NCBI GenBank assembly: GCA_036362985.1
Contig: JAYGXS010000004.1
Location: forward strand, 30,453,818-30,517,817
DNA from: Ligula intestinalis
Taxonomy: Eukaryota; Platyhelminthes; Cestoda; Diphyllobothriidea; Diphyllobothriidae
Direction of reading: 5' to 3'
DNA: 64,000 nt
The notes under the pieces were generated by a model, which ran no database searches, was not told the DNA's origin, and worked only from the letters and a program-made list of their open reading frames with translations. Positions 1 through 10,800 of this stretch are shown here, piece by piece (position 1 is the stretch's first letter; each line of letters begins with the position of its first letter). The position numbers were made by a program, and so were the translations under genes.

Positions 1-696
1 GTGAAAATTAATGGTTTTGATTGAGTACATAGTCCCAGGTGGGATATGGAAACATATACCACTCATACTGCAGGTGGCTTTCGGCTAACTTTAAGGTAAT
101 TTAATGTTAGGGTTACGGCTAAGGCTGTGATTAAGAATACAGTTAAGGTAGGGATTAGAGATAGGATCGGGGGTTATTTACCGTTCCTGGAAGTTAGCTT
201 ATTATGTGGGGAAGGGAAAATTTCCCATTAAATTGTCCTGACACGGAGAAAGAGAGACAAGGTTTATTTAGAAAATATCACGTGAAAATTTTCAGCGGAA
301 AATGCCCTCCATTCAAAAGGAATAAACTTTGGCGCACAGAATCACAACACCGAGAAATCAAAAGTAATCCATAATTGCTAAATGACTGCAATTATCAACA
401 TCGTGGATAAATGTCCTTAAAAAGTTGTCCAATATAGGCCAAACTAGACTGCTGTCAAAACGGCGGCAGCGTCGTCACCTCGTTGTGTTTCAAATAACAA
501 AGAGAGATAAAAGTCGATTTATAATGAGCCAACTAGGTCAACCGACGCATATATAAGAAAATGTGCGTGCGAATAAAGGGAGGAGAAATGGTGGCTTTGA
601 CTAAAAAGCCCTCTGGAGGCATAGGAGAAATTCCGACAAAATTAGCTTGCGTAAGACGAGCTTCTGTCACAGGAGGATGTTTTAAATGTTTCTTAC

Positions 697-751
697 CTGT
701 TTCACGAAATTGAGCGGCCTTGCGATCCGGAATAGTCTTGCTGATTTCCAT
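697..751 (-). CDS. Possible first coding exon of an unidentified gene
   Basis: On the minus strand an ATG at 751 opens 18 codons (starting MEISKTIPDRK) that run into a consensus donor, ACAG/GTAAGA, at 697/696. The frame stays open upstream for about 40 further codons without an ATG, so this could also be an internal exon. A CCAAT motif lies upstream near 890. The protein is not recognised. Later exons would lie at lower coordinates, mostly outside the window. The only positive evidence is the donor and the open frame, so this is weak. Confidence 0.2.
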
Positions 752-1095
752 TTCTATTAACTCATGGATTTGTGTCAGTCCGCGATCATCGCTGTTGTGT
801 ATGCTTGCACGTGCTGTCGGAACATCTTGCCGCCGTTCGCGCAAGACGTTTAAGGTTGCGGACGCGCTTTACTCCCTTCTATGTTCTGATTGGCTATCTT
901 TCAGCCTCTTACGTTTAAGCCCCACCATAAGTCCCTCTTTGTTAACATGACTCGTCATTTGAACTGTGCATTCGCCCTCAGTACACGTCCTGCCTACAGA
1001 CAGTCTGCCTACAAGCAACCTTCTGTTTGACGTACATTACATTCGTTCTGCCTACATACCGCCTTCCATTTTCACTACATAACAAGCGCCTTTAT

Positions 1096-1515
1096 CGCAG
1101 GGGGCTAAGTGAGTTCAACCCAAGCAACTGCAATCTTCAGACCATTGTTAATTTGTAGTGGAGTCACTGGAGGCCAGGGTGTTGGAACAGTATATTGTGT
1201 ACACAGGGGACCGAAGAATAGATGGAAAGAGATTTTACTTGGAGTGCATCAACCAGCCAGGAGGCCGGGTGGGTCCAAGTGCTGGTTTGTCAGCATTCAG
1301 GCCAGTAGACAGAGAGGGAGTGTTCATTGACTGGGTCGGCCTTGCGTTTTTTGGCTAGGCAGATAGCTTGCTTCGGGAACGCGTGCAAGCATGCTATTCG
1401 TCGCCGTCCAGAAGGCCGCTTTTCCGGAAACTGTGATTGGCTGATCCAGGTGTCGAAAACCGCATCGGTGGACCTTTGTAAAAGTGCACTTCGACGCGAG
1501 CTAGTCACAACACCA
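1096..1515 (-). repeat. Dispersed repeat family A, copy 1 (LTR-like)
   Basis: This copy begins at 1096 with the family end TATCGCAGGGG and contains the shared block around ATTGTGTACACAGGGG near 1192. It ends near the shared GCGAGCTAGTCACAAC at about 1510. Related copies lie at 2070, 7437, 9000, 14270 and 15050. The strand given is the one on which ACACAATAAA (a poly(A)-like signal in the best copies) reads forward. The copies have CCAAT boxes, a poly(A)-like signal and no coding capacity, which would suit a solo LTR or a TRIM-like element. TG/CA ends were not found, so the class is unproven. Confidence 0.6.
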
Positions 1516-1574
1516 CTTCCACTGACCCGTTTTTTCTTCGCCCGCCAAGCCTTGCGTATCCGCGCGTGACGTTT

Positions 1575-1985
1575 TTTGCCTCACGCCCCTGTTCGATCCG
1601 CTGAGGAGTGGCCAGCACTCTCCTCTTGCCTGCCTCACGCTTTCGGTCAGTTCGAAGCTAATCAGTGTGCAACATTTGGCTGGTTGGCTGCAGGCGACAG
1701 AGGACCTGCCCTGGGGGTCCTGTAATCCCTTGCTCAGACACGTAACACAACTTGTCTGAGGATACTGCGCGTGAAACCTGCACTTTTAAAGCTCTTTCTC
1801 ATAGTAAAACGTTGCCCAACCCTGTCAGTCCTTCCTGACTTCTGATTTGGAAAACCTTCTGCTGTCGACTTCGTCCCCATTCGACAGATGTTCCTTTATC
1901 TTATATCAGCAAAGGGCTACTCCTCTTAATTGAATTTCATCCTTCTCCTATTTATGCTTATTTATGATATTGCCTACTGACCATA
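1575..1985. other. Unannotated interval
   Basis: Mixed-composition sequence between two copies of repeat A. I see no coding exon, RNA gene or clear repeat. Confidence 0.4.
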
Positions 1986-2069
1986 TAGTTGCCCCTAGCA
2001 GCCAATTGGAACCCAAGCTCAGCCGTTGACGCATGGCGCCTTCGTCTTGCAAGGCCGGCGCGCCCGTCT

Positions 2070-2385
2070 CAAGGGAGCAGTAGTGGTGACTCACTCCACA
2101 CAGGCAAGCATGCCTCAAGGCCCATCGCTGCTAACGCGTGCGCTTGCACTGAAGGCAGTCTCTTGAAGAGCCAATCACAGATGCCGCAAAGCTGGTCTCG
2201 CCCGGCGGCGAATAAGACGCATGCACAACTAGGTCGATGCAGTCTGTCCGGCCAATAGCCTCCAAGACCCAGACAATGAGTGCTGTCTCTCGCCGCTGGG
2301 ATGCCTGCTGCTAAGACTTCACTTCGGACCATGCCACTCCAGCGGAAGGACGTGTGCTCCGAAGTCAAACTTCTTCCTGCTAGGG
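2070..2385 (+). repeat. Dispersed repeat family A, copy 2 (partial, opposite orientation)
   Basis: Its reverse complement matches 7670-7890 closely, including GGACAGACTGCATCGACC and TCTGTGATTGGCT. It therefore belongs to the same subfamily as the 7.4-kb copy but points the other way and lacks the 3' end block. Confidence 0.5.
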
Positions 2386-2389
2386 TTTA

Positions 2390-3225
2390 ACTCAATTAAC
2401 TCCCTGTCCTTACTATACTCACATCCGTTAAAATGACACTCCATCGAGACCTGCTCTGTTCACTCATGCTGGACCATGCTTTAAACATTATGCCAACGAA
2501 TTCATGCAACGGTCATGAAGAAATTTGAATTGACAGTTTAATATATATTCGACCACGTTATTTGGATCCATTGAGTGGATTTAATCCTGAAAAAGAATTT
2601 AGTTAGGAAAACTGCGGACGTTCATTTTACTTAACAATGTGTTGTGCTGTTTAAAGGTACTTCTACATACTGCCATCTTCATAGGAACTAATATCCTAAA
2701 ACTTGTTTTTCCGATAAATGATTTATTTGATATCTTATTTTAAATATTTTATAAACTTCAAACAGAATCTGGATTTATGGACAAAAGCCTGAAGACAATG
2801 AAAACGCTCGAAAATATGCCGGAATTTAAAGTTCATTTTTCAATAACTTACAATCCAATAGCGGTAATATGCATAAAAGTGTTTGAGTAAAGAAAAGTTA
2901 TTTCGATATAAAGAAAATGGTATTCTTGACCTTTAAACTGCCGGTAAAATCTAATTTTTTTTTAAAATTTATAACTACTTTTAAGACTCCGGAACATGGG
3001 GATTATTTAGAAAAGTTTATTTTTTCTAACAAGCAATTAATACTTCTTATATTTATTTTAAGTAACAAATTTGCCTGAGGTTGCTCATTATTATTTATAA
3101 GTTTTCATGCATGTATTAATGTCGGTTTACTAGTGATCTCAGTCGTTCGCAAAATTCAGCATCTTATAGGACTTATGCGCCGTACTGTATGCCCACAAAC
3201 GGCAAACGTAAAAGCATGGTAGGAC
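2390..3225. other. AT-rich interval, nothing recognised
   Basis: AT-rich sequence with homopolymer runs and no credible exon, RNA gene or repeat boundary. Confidence 0.4.
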
Positions 3226-3229
3226 TTGG

Positions 3230-4125
3230 GCATTACTTTACAAAAGCTCTATTATTATCCAAATGCTAATCACTTTTATCTCACACATATTGGGAGCGCA
3301 TACTGGGTGTGACCTCTTAAAAAGCACACACAGGCAGTATTTATTGCATACCATCTACTGACCTTAGAAAGCATGATTACTAGAATTTAGCCCGTTTAGC
3401 ATAGGCACGTACCTATAGCAGCAGTATGTTGGTCCGTTACAAGATGAAAAGTCCACAGCTCGATGGATAGAGTTAAGAGTGCGGAAACCAAGGCGAGCAC
3501 TGCTGTGCACAGGACCGCAAGCATATACTTACTCGAAATATTTAACACAGAGTAACACTCCTTGTTGAGATCAAGAGAATATGAACCCTAGCGTTGGCTT
3601 ACTTAGTGTCACCTCTGACAATTGGTGGCGTCAGTGCCAACATCAGTACTACTACACTTCTTGCCGAGATGGAGGGAATATGAGCCCAGTGCTGACTTTA
3701 ATCAACGTCACTTCTGACTTACAAAACAGTCAGTAATAGTACCAACAAATACTATCACTAAGCTACACCCTAGCAAGTAGTATTAGAAGTAGCAGTATTT
3801 GTAGTAGCAGTGCCAGTCCTGGTTTACTAAAGTCTGGCTAGACGCCTACTACATGTGAGCGAGGGCAGACACTACAGTAGTACCCGCGCAAAGTATACTG
3901 TCACTAAAGACTAACTCAGGCGGTGTTTCAGGATGCATTGGAGAAAGCGGCTTCCACCCGAAGCCTGGTTCGGTCATCTCGACTTCGGTCTTGTCACGGG
4001 TCAAAGCGGTTAGGGTTAAAGTGAGGTAGATGATACTTGCGCGTCTATTTTATAATAATCTCGTTCTTAGCTTCATTACCGTCGCTGCTCTTGAGCACAT
4101 GGTGGACTTCATCGAAACCAATGGT
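3230..4125 (+). repeat. Dispersed repeat family F, copy 1, ending in block E
   Basis: The block TAGGCACGTACCTATAGCAG at about 3400 recurs at 56.8 kb and inverted at 9.48 and 20.13 kb. The right end carries block E (GGTGGACTTCATCGAAACC at about 4100). No coding capacity is seen. The same order of blocks at 56.1-57.39 kb shows that the two are copies of one unit. Confidence 0.55.
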
Positions 4126-4129
4126 CATA

Positions 4130-4795
4130 CTACACTGTAGATATTACTTCGAAGAGTTGTTCGTATACTTCGTATTCAGTTATCTTTTCTGCAGAACGTG
4201 TTGGGACCTACATTCTTAGTGACTCGAAAATATAAGTGCATTTAAAGGAACCACAATTTAAATAAAATACAGAAAATGGCATTTTCTCACCATAGCCTAG
4301 CGCATAAGTGTCTTCAGTCGTTCATTTGCTTAACTTATTTAGTTTACACCCCTCCCCTTATGAAATCACTGAATTCAGCATTGCCTAAAGTGTCACTTTT
4401 GATTATCGGCTGACCTACTTGTGGAAAACTCAGTGGCCTCTGTTACTAGTGTTTGGTTCATATCGCCTACAAAATACAACAGGAAGTGTTTTGGGATTTA
4501 GTACGTAGAGGGGAGAAGATCGATGTGCACTTATTTGGGAAACGCCTACACACGTGCAACGTAGCACACAACTAGCTTTATTTCATATGGTTTTACTGGG
4601 AAGAGTCTTGTTCTCTGAGTTATTCTCAGACTTTTATTGAACTATTCGTCGAAATTGACTGATTAAGTTCTGTCTGTCAAATGTCTATACAATGCGGAAG
4701 CGACAACAGACTCGAGTGGAGCAAATAGGTTGGAAGATAACCGTATGATCTGTTACGATTAGCCACCCCACAAGTTAATGTGGCTAAATTATATT
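4130..4795. other. Interval downstream of the ANAPC4-like gene
   Basis: No exon, RNA or repeat was identified between repeat F and the poly(A) signal of the ANAPC4-like gene. Confidence 0.35.
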
Positions 4796-4799
4796 CCGG

Positions 4800-4805
4800 T
4801 TTATT
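4800..4805 (-). promoter_or_regulatory. Poly(A) signal AATAAA of the ANAPC4-like gene
   Basis: AATAAA on the minus strand, 47 nt past the proposed TGA stop at 4853-4855, which is a suitable distance for 3'-end processing. It supports the placing of the terminal exon. Confidence 0.45.
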
Positions 4806-4852
4806 TACAACTTACTACGAAATGTTTGATAGAGATGGATGAGCGGATCATG

Positions 4853-7800
4853 TCATTGTCTATTTGGAGTGTGCCAAGGTCGCGAGAAGCTAATACGAGT
4901 TAAGCAGACCGCCAAACTGCAAGGTTACTCGACTGGCATTCGTCGGTAGTCACGTTCGGAAAAATGATAAACCCCCAAAAAGAGGTCAGTCACGATATTT
5001 TATTTTCGGACTGTTTGGAGTATCCGCAGGTGGCCAAGTGCAGAACGGCTAGTTGTGACCTGTCACTGACCTGAGTAGTAGCCGTCTCATGAACAAAGCA
5101 TTAAAACTGAAGTGGAGGGAATGTGTTTTTAGGTCATCCATCTACCGCCGCAGTCTAACACATTAGGGCATAGTCGGTTGAGGGCACCTTCCACATACCA
5201 TCGGCTTTTATAATGCTCATGATAAATTATGATGAAAATGTTATTTGAGCTTTGCTCGTCATGGGAACTGAGGTATCCGGCCACCACCAGTGCATCAATT
5301 AGCCGATCATATCTCAAGTCTCGGCCACACCTACAGAATAATCGCGTTCACGTCATCTGAAACAAAAGAGGAGTGCACAGATAAATCTTGATTTGAGGAC
5401 AGCAATTAACGTCCGCATTTGCGTGGGAACTAAGGATCTACATCACGCATGAGCGGTGGCATCGAGGTGGCAATCACTGATTGAAAAACGACAAAGAAAA
5501 GTCCTCTTTTAGGCGGAGTCCAGCAGCCTGAAATGGGCAGATTTGTGAGGGAGTGCAAGTCTGAAAATTCGACCTACTTACCGATATGCCGGCGCTTGTC
5601 GAGTCCTCATTTTCAAAAAGAGATGTTATTAGGACGTGCATTTCACCATCGAGTCGTGAGTAAGTAAAGTAGATGAGTCGAAAACCTTCCACAATCTCCA
5701 CCGATTTGGCAATAGAATTCGTGTCTGTCAAAAGGCGAAATGACGTTCATTATATGGGAGTCTGTGGGATCAATAACAGCTGCATACGACTTACCCAGGT
5801 GGAACCTGGTTTAACGACTTTAATCCGTTCCGGCACCGAGCGCGTCTTGTGAAACGTAACCAATCCAACTGCATCAGTTCACTAATTTGCTGCAGGCGAA
5901 CGAGGACTCGCACCCTCGGAGCGAGAATCAATTGCGGACACAGGCACACATACACGCACTGACAACCCGTTAACTGGGCGGAAGCTCGTCAAGTGAAATA
6001 ATGTTATGCTAATCGCTCGCTCTTTACCTGAAATGTCCGTAGATGGTGTTGATCGTCACCCGAGGCGGCATATGTCCCAAGGCGGCTGGAAGTGGATGGG
6101 AGCGCAGGGGTTTATCACATTGATGACGTTTTACGTTGGATGTTGAGCAGTTGTCAATCGGATCTTTGGTCGGTGCCGTTTTCCATTCGCTCCTCATCAC
6201 AAGCGTTAAGAAGGATGACAGCGAATGGAAAGCTGAATCGAGCGCGCATGCTGCTGTCCAACTCTGACTCATCCCATCGGTTACCGCTACCGTGCACCGT
6301 CATCCTGGCGTGCAGGTTTTTTTTACCATCTTAGTAAATCGCTCCAGACATCCTAAGTTTTGCGTGACTTTTTCGAAACCATCGCGGCTGACTGCGCAGT
6401 CGGCAGTTCTGGGCTGAGAATACGCTGTCCGTGTTTCTTCCGATGCACTACCTACTCCGGGTGCACTTTCCAGCGTTAGAGTGAGGAGCATGCGACAATC
6501 TTTCCCCGAGTGTTTAGGCGGGAAATGCCTTTAGATTTAGCACATGGCCACTGGTTTGGTCTTATCGGTTGTCAGCCCTTGCGCATGCGTCCAACTCCCG
6601 TCGCCTCGACATTGAACCACTGTCGAACTCAGGCAAATGGGGGAAAGGGGGAGGCTGTAGGTGTGTAGTGACCCAACAGCGCTCAACCTGTTGCCTTTCG
6701 TGACCGCTGACACGTGCGCACCAGTGTCTGTCGATCCCAACCCGGTCATCTCCCGCGGCTCACCCAAACATGACTTACCTGGAGGCGCTGCCATGACTTC
6801 CGCGCTCTCATACTTCGGACACTGCCCCCTTGGGAGCGGACTTGCGCTCGTCCAGTTGGAAAACTGTTCCAACCTATTATTCAGTACCTCTGAACAGAAT
6901 ATACTATTCCTCCCGCCTAGCGACCCACTTCTCTTCGCGGTGGCTAGGGCCTTCCACATTAACTTAAGCCACTGTGATAGCTGCGGGACAAGTCTGGCCA
7001 AAAATGACCTAATTGACGCGCAACTCATCAGCGTTGTGTCCACTATTTGGGACTGTAGCGCCTCAAGCGTCTCCAGGCCTCTGTCACCTACGCCACGTTA
7101 ATAAAAATGTACCGGAGTGTACGTGCATACCGTATAAGCAATACGGATGAATGTGGCTTCAAGGCCTCCAATTATTACGTCGGGTAGGGATAGGAGTCGC
7201 TACCTCGCAGTGTGATAGCTGCTCAAATACGCATGTCTCCCCGACAAAACAGTAACCCGTCTACAAACGATTTAGTGTCACCACGCTCATACCACAATTG
7301 GATATCGTTTTGACCCCTACAACACCATGGCCCGATGTATGTGTTTATGGTCACAGCTCTGGCATAACATTATCAGACTGACCAGATTCAGTGAGGCACG
7401 CTGGCCCCATCCGAATAAACCTAACCGGAAAGTACTATATCTATTGCAGGGGGTTAAGTAAATAAACCCAACAACTGCGATTTTCAGACCATAGCTATTT
7501 AGTAGAGGATAAGTCTTGGAAAGGCCAGAGTAGAAGGAAGAATTTATTGTGTACACAGAGGAACGGAGAATAGATGGAAGAAGTCTGACTTGGGAGAACA
7601 CGACCACCCAGGACATTGGCCGGGTCGCAAATGGGGTTCTAACAGCAGGCATGCAAGCGGCAGCGAGAACGGGCATTGCCTGGTTGCCTTGAAAGTTACT
7701 GGCTGGACAGACTGCATCGACCTAGGAGTGCCTGCGTCCTATTCACCACCGGGAGAGAAAAGCCTTTGCGGATCTGTGATTGGCTGTTGCAGAGGCCGCC

Positions 7801-10800
7801 TCCAGTGCAGATGCACGCGTTAGTAGCAGTGGGCCTTCGGACATGCTTGCCTATGTGGAGTCATCACCTATCTGCCCAACCACGTGGCAGGCCAAACTGT
7901 ATCGTTGCGCATCTCTAGAAGGGATTCAGACTTAGAGGCGTTCAGTCTTAATCCCCCAGATGGTAGCTTCGCACCATTGGCCGCTCAACCAGGCACATGT
8001 ACCAAATGTCTGAACCTGCGTTTCCTCTCGTACTAAACAGGATTACCATTGCAAGGACCAGATTGTACTGAACTGTTTACTCAGTTCAACCATCAGTAGG
8101 GTTGAACTTAACTGTCTCACGACGGGCTAAACCCAGCGGCCGGAACAGGCGTACATGTTACCCCTAGGGCAGCTAATCGCAAGCGCCCAATAAACTCGCC
8201 AATTTAATGCTGACTTACTCTCATATGGCGTTTGTTCATTCACACCCGCGGATCTGGGGCCCTGACTACCCCCAGGCTTCTATACGGCATGCATGGCTCT
8301 GACTAATGTCTTCTCACTTCTCGTCTAAAACGGTACCGGAACATAAATATTCTGGTGCCCCGGGTACTCACAGTTCCTGTTTGAGTTCGACCATCGATTT
8401 CGATGAGGTCCACCATTTGCTCAAGAGCAGGGACGGTGACTGGAGACAGAGACGAGATTAAAGTGAAATGGATGCGAAACTGTCTACTTCACTCTAATAC
8501 TCCTCCTTTAGACCAAAGTCAACATGCCCGAGCAGGAATTGAACGGAAGCCGCCTTCTCCAATTCAGCCAGAAACACGGCCCAACTTAGTCCACAGCGAC
8601 AGTAGACTTTGCGCAAGTGCTACTGCACTATCTACCCTCACTCACCTATAGTAAGTGTCGAGCCAGACTCTAGGAAGCGAGAACTGATACTGCTTCTACC
8701 GCTACTGCTATTTCTAATGCTAGTAACTAGGGTGTAGCTGAGTAATGGTATTTTCTGGCACTATTTTTGACTGTATTGTTTGTCGAAAGTAATGCTCCTT
8801 GAGGTCAGCACTTGGTTCATATCCTCTCAATGTAGCAGTACTCGTGCTAGCAGTGACGCTGTAGTGTTCGTTGCCTGCACGATGCCTGCCCTTCCTGACG
8901 TGACGTCAATCTGTCTAGACATCAAGGTCGTTGCGTTTGCCAGACTTACTGGCGCACGGGACATGGACCACCCAGACGCTGTCCACCCGCACGGTGTCCA
9001 ACCAATCACAGGCTGACCTAGCCAATGAACGCCCTCTCTCGCTCTCTGTCTACTAGCCTGAATGCTCTCAAACTGGCACATGGGACCCGGTCAACCTTCT
9101 GGATGGTCGTGTTCTCCCAAGTCAGACTTCTTTCATCTATTCTCCGTCCTGTGTACACAATAAACTCTTCCTCCTACTTTGGCCTTTACCGACTTCTTCT
9201 CAACTAAGTAACAATGGTCTGAAAATCGCAGTTTCTGGGTTTAACTCACTTAAACCCCTGCGATAACGTTACCATTTTTCAGAGGTGACGCTGATCAAGC
9301 CAACGCTAGGGCTCCTATTTCCTTGGTCGCAACAATGAGTGTGAAGCTGGAATTAAACTATCCGAATAAGTATGTGCTTGGGGCCCTGAACACAGCAAAG
9401 CTTGCCTTGATTTCCACCCTCTCAACTCTATCCATTGGGTTGTGTACGTTTCTGCTAGGTTCGGACTAAGATACTGCTGCTATAGGTACGTGCCTATGCT
9501 AAAGCGCTAATTCTAGTAATCATGCTTGACTACGCCTGTGCATAGTATACTATAATACGGCCTGTATGCTTTCTAAGATGACAGCACGCAGTATGCACTC
9601 CCAATCTGTGGGAAATAAAGTAATAAGTATTTGCATAATAAAAGAGTGTTTGTGAATAATAGCACAAGTCCTACCACGCCCTTTTGTCGTGCAGGTTGCC
9701 ATCTATGGACTAACTATAGGTTTACTGCAGGATCTACCTGTAGCTTGGACTTTACAGAGCGTCTGCTTTGATTCCACCAGCCAGTGTGAATCTGGTTGAA
9801 AGCTATTCCGAGTAAATACCCACCCTCAGTAGCTGCCAAGCCAGAGTTCTGGAAACCAAGGCTGGTACTGCTACTGATATTTCTAATACTTCTATTTAGG
9901 GGTGCAGCTGAGTGATAGTATTGCTGGTACTACTTTTAGCTGCATTATTAGTCAGAAAGTGACGCTGATTAAAGTCAGCACTGGGCACTGGTTTCTGCCT
10001 TCTCACCTCTGTGGCATACTTTAGGAAGTTTGGGCTAGGATACGGCTGTGAGAGGTAATATTCCACTGCTGGGAGCGCTGATTTGTAAGACACCTGGCAA
10101 GCGTTCACGTCCAGTTGGTAAGTAAGACTCTTAACAACTCTCAGTACCTACACACTACATGGTACCCGATGGGTGCCTTCGCCTGCGAGGGTTTGACTGT
10201 CGTAGTAGGCGTGGAGCTGGAGGACATCGTCGCTGTTGTCGAAGCGGTCTTGGTGATGTCATGAAACACCATTCATCTTCTTCTGAAAATCCCATTTGCT
10301 CCAAAGTAAATATATGGCGGGCAGCCAACAAATTCTAAACCCTTCCTCGTGCAATGTCCACGGCCGCTAACGTCATCCATCTTTGCAGTCGGCTGTTCCC
10401 AGTCGCTAACCTGAAGACCACTTGACCGATATTCAATTGCACACACGTGCGCACACAGGCACGCACACACGCGTGCGCAGCTAGTCGTGGTTTCTCAAGA
10501 GGCCCTTGAACGCGCCACCCTGTGGCCAACGCAGCAGGGGACCTCTATGCGCGACACCGCCTTCAAGCAATTGCAACGCACTAATAGCAAACTGCCTGAA
10601 CTCATTTTACAGTCATGTAAAAGCAGCTTTCATCATCATCTCTCTCACACCACACATACGCTTGGGCATGACTGGACGCAGGCAACACCGGGCCTGGCTT
10701 CGCCAGAGGCCACTACTGCCTCGGACAGTAACATCGGGGTTCTGTGCGCAATAAAGCTCTCATTCTGGTGAATTTTGCCTTTTATCTCTAACCTGGGATT

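Noticed and set aside
6029..6272. An ANAPC4-like exon ending at the donor TTTCAG/GTAAAG at 6029
   Set aside because: The donor is good, but the open frame gives a phase that does not fit the exon starting at 5724, and the phase that fits has a stop. Left as unresolved.
6661..7101. Long plus-strand open frame
   Set aside because: It is antisense to the 302-nt ANAPC4-like exon, which has consensus splice sites, phase agreement and family similarity on the minus strand.
7921..8137. Part of an active rDNA unit
   Set aside because: Only 217 bp with changes, and flanked by repeat and intron DNA rather than rDNA.
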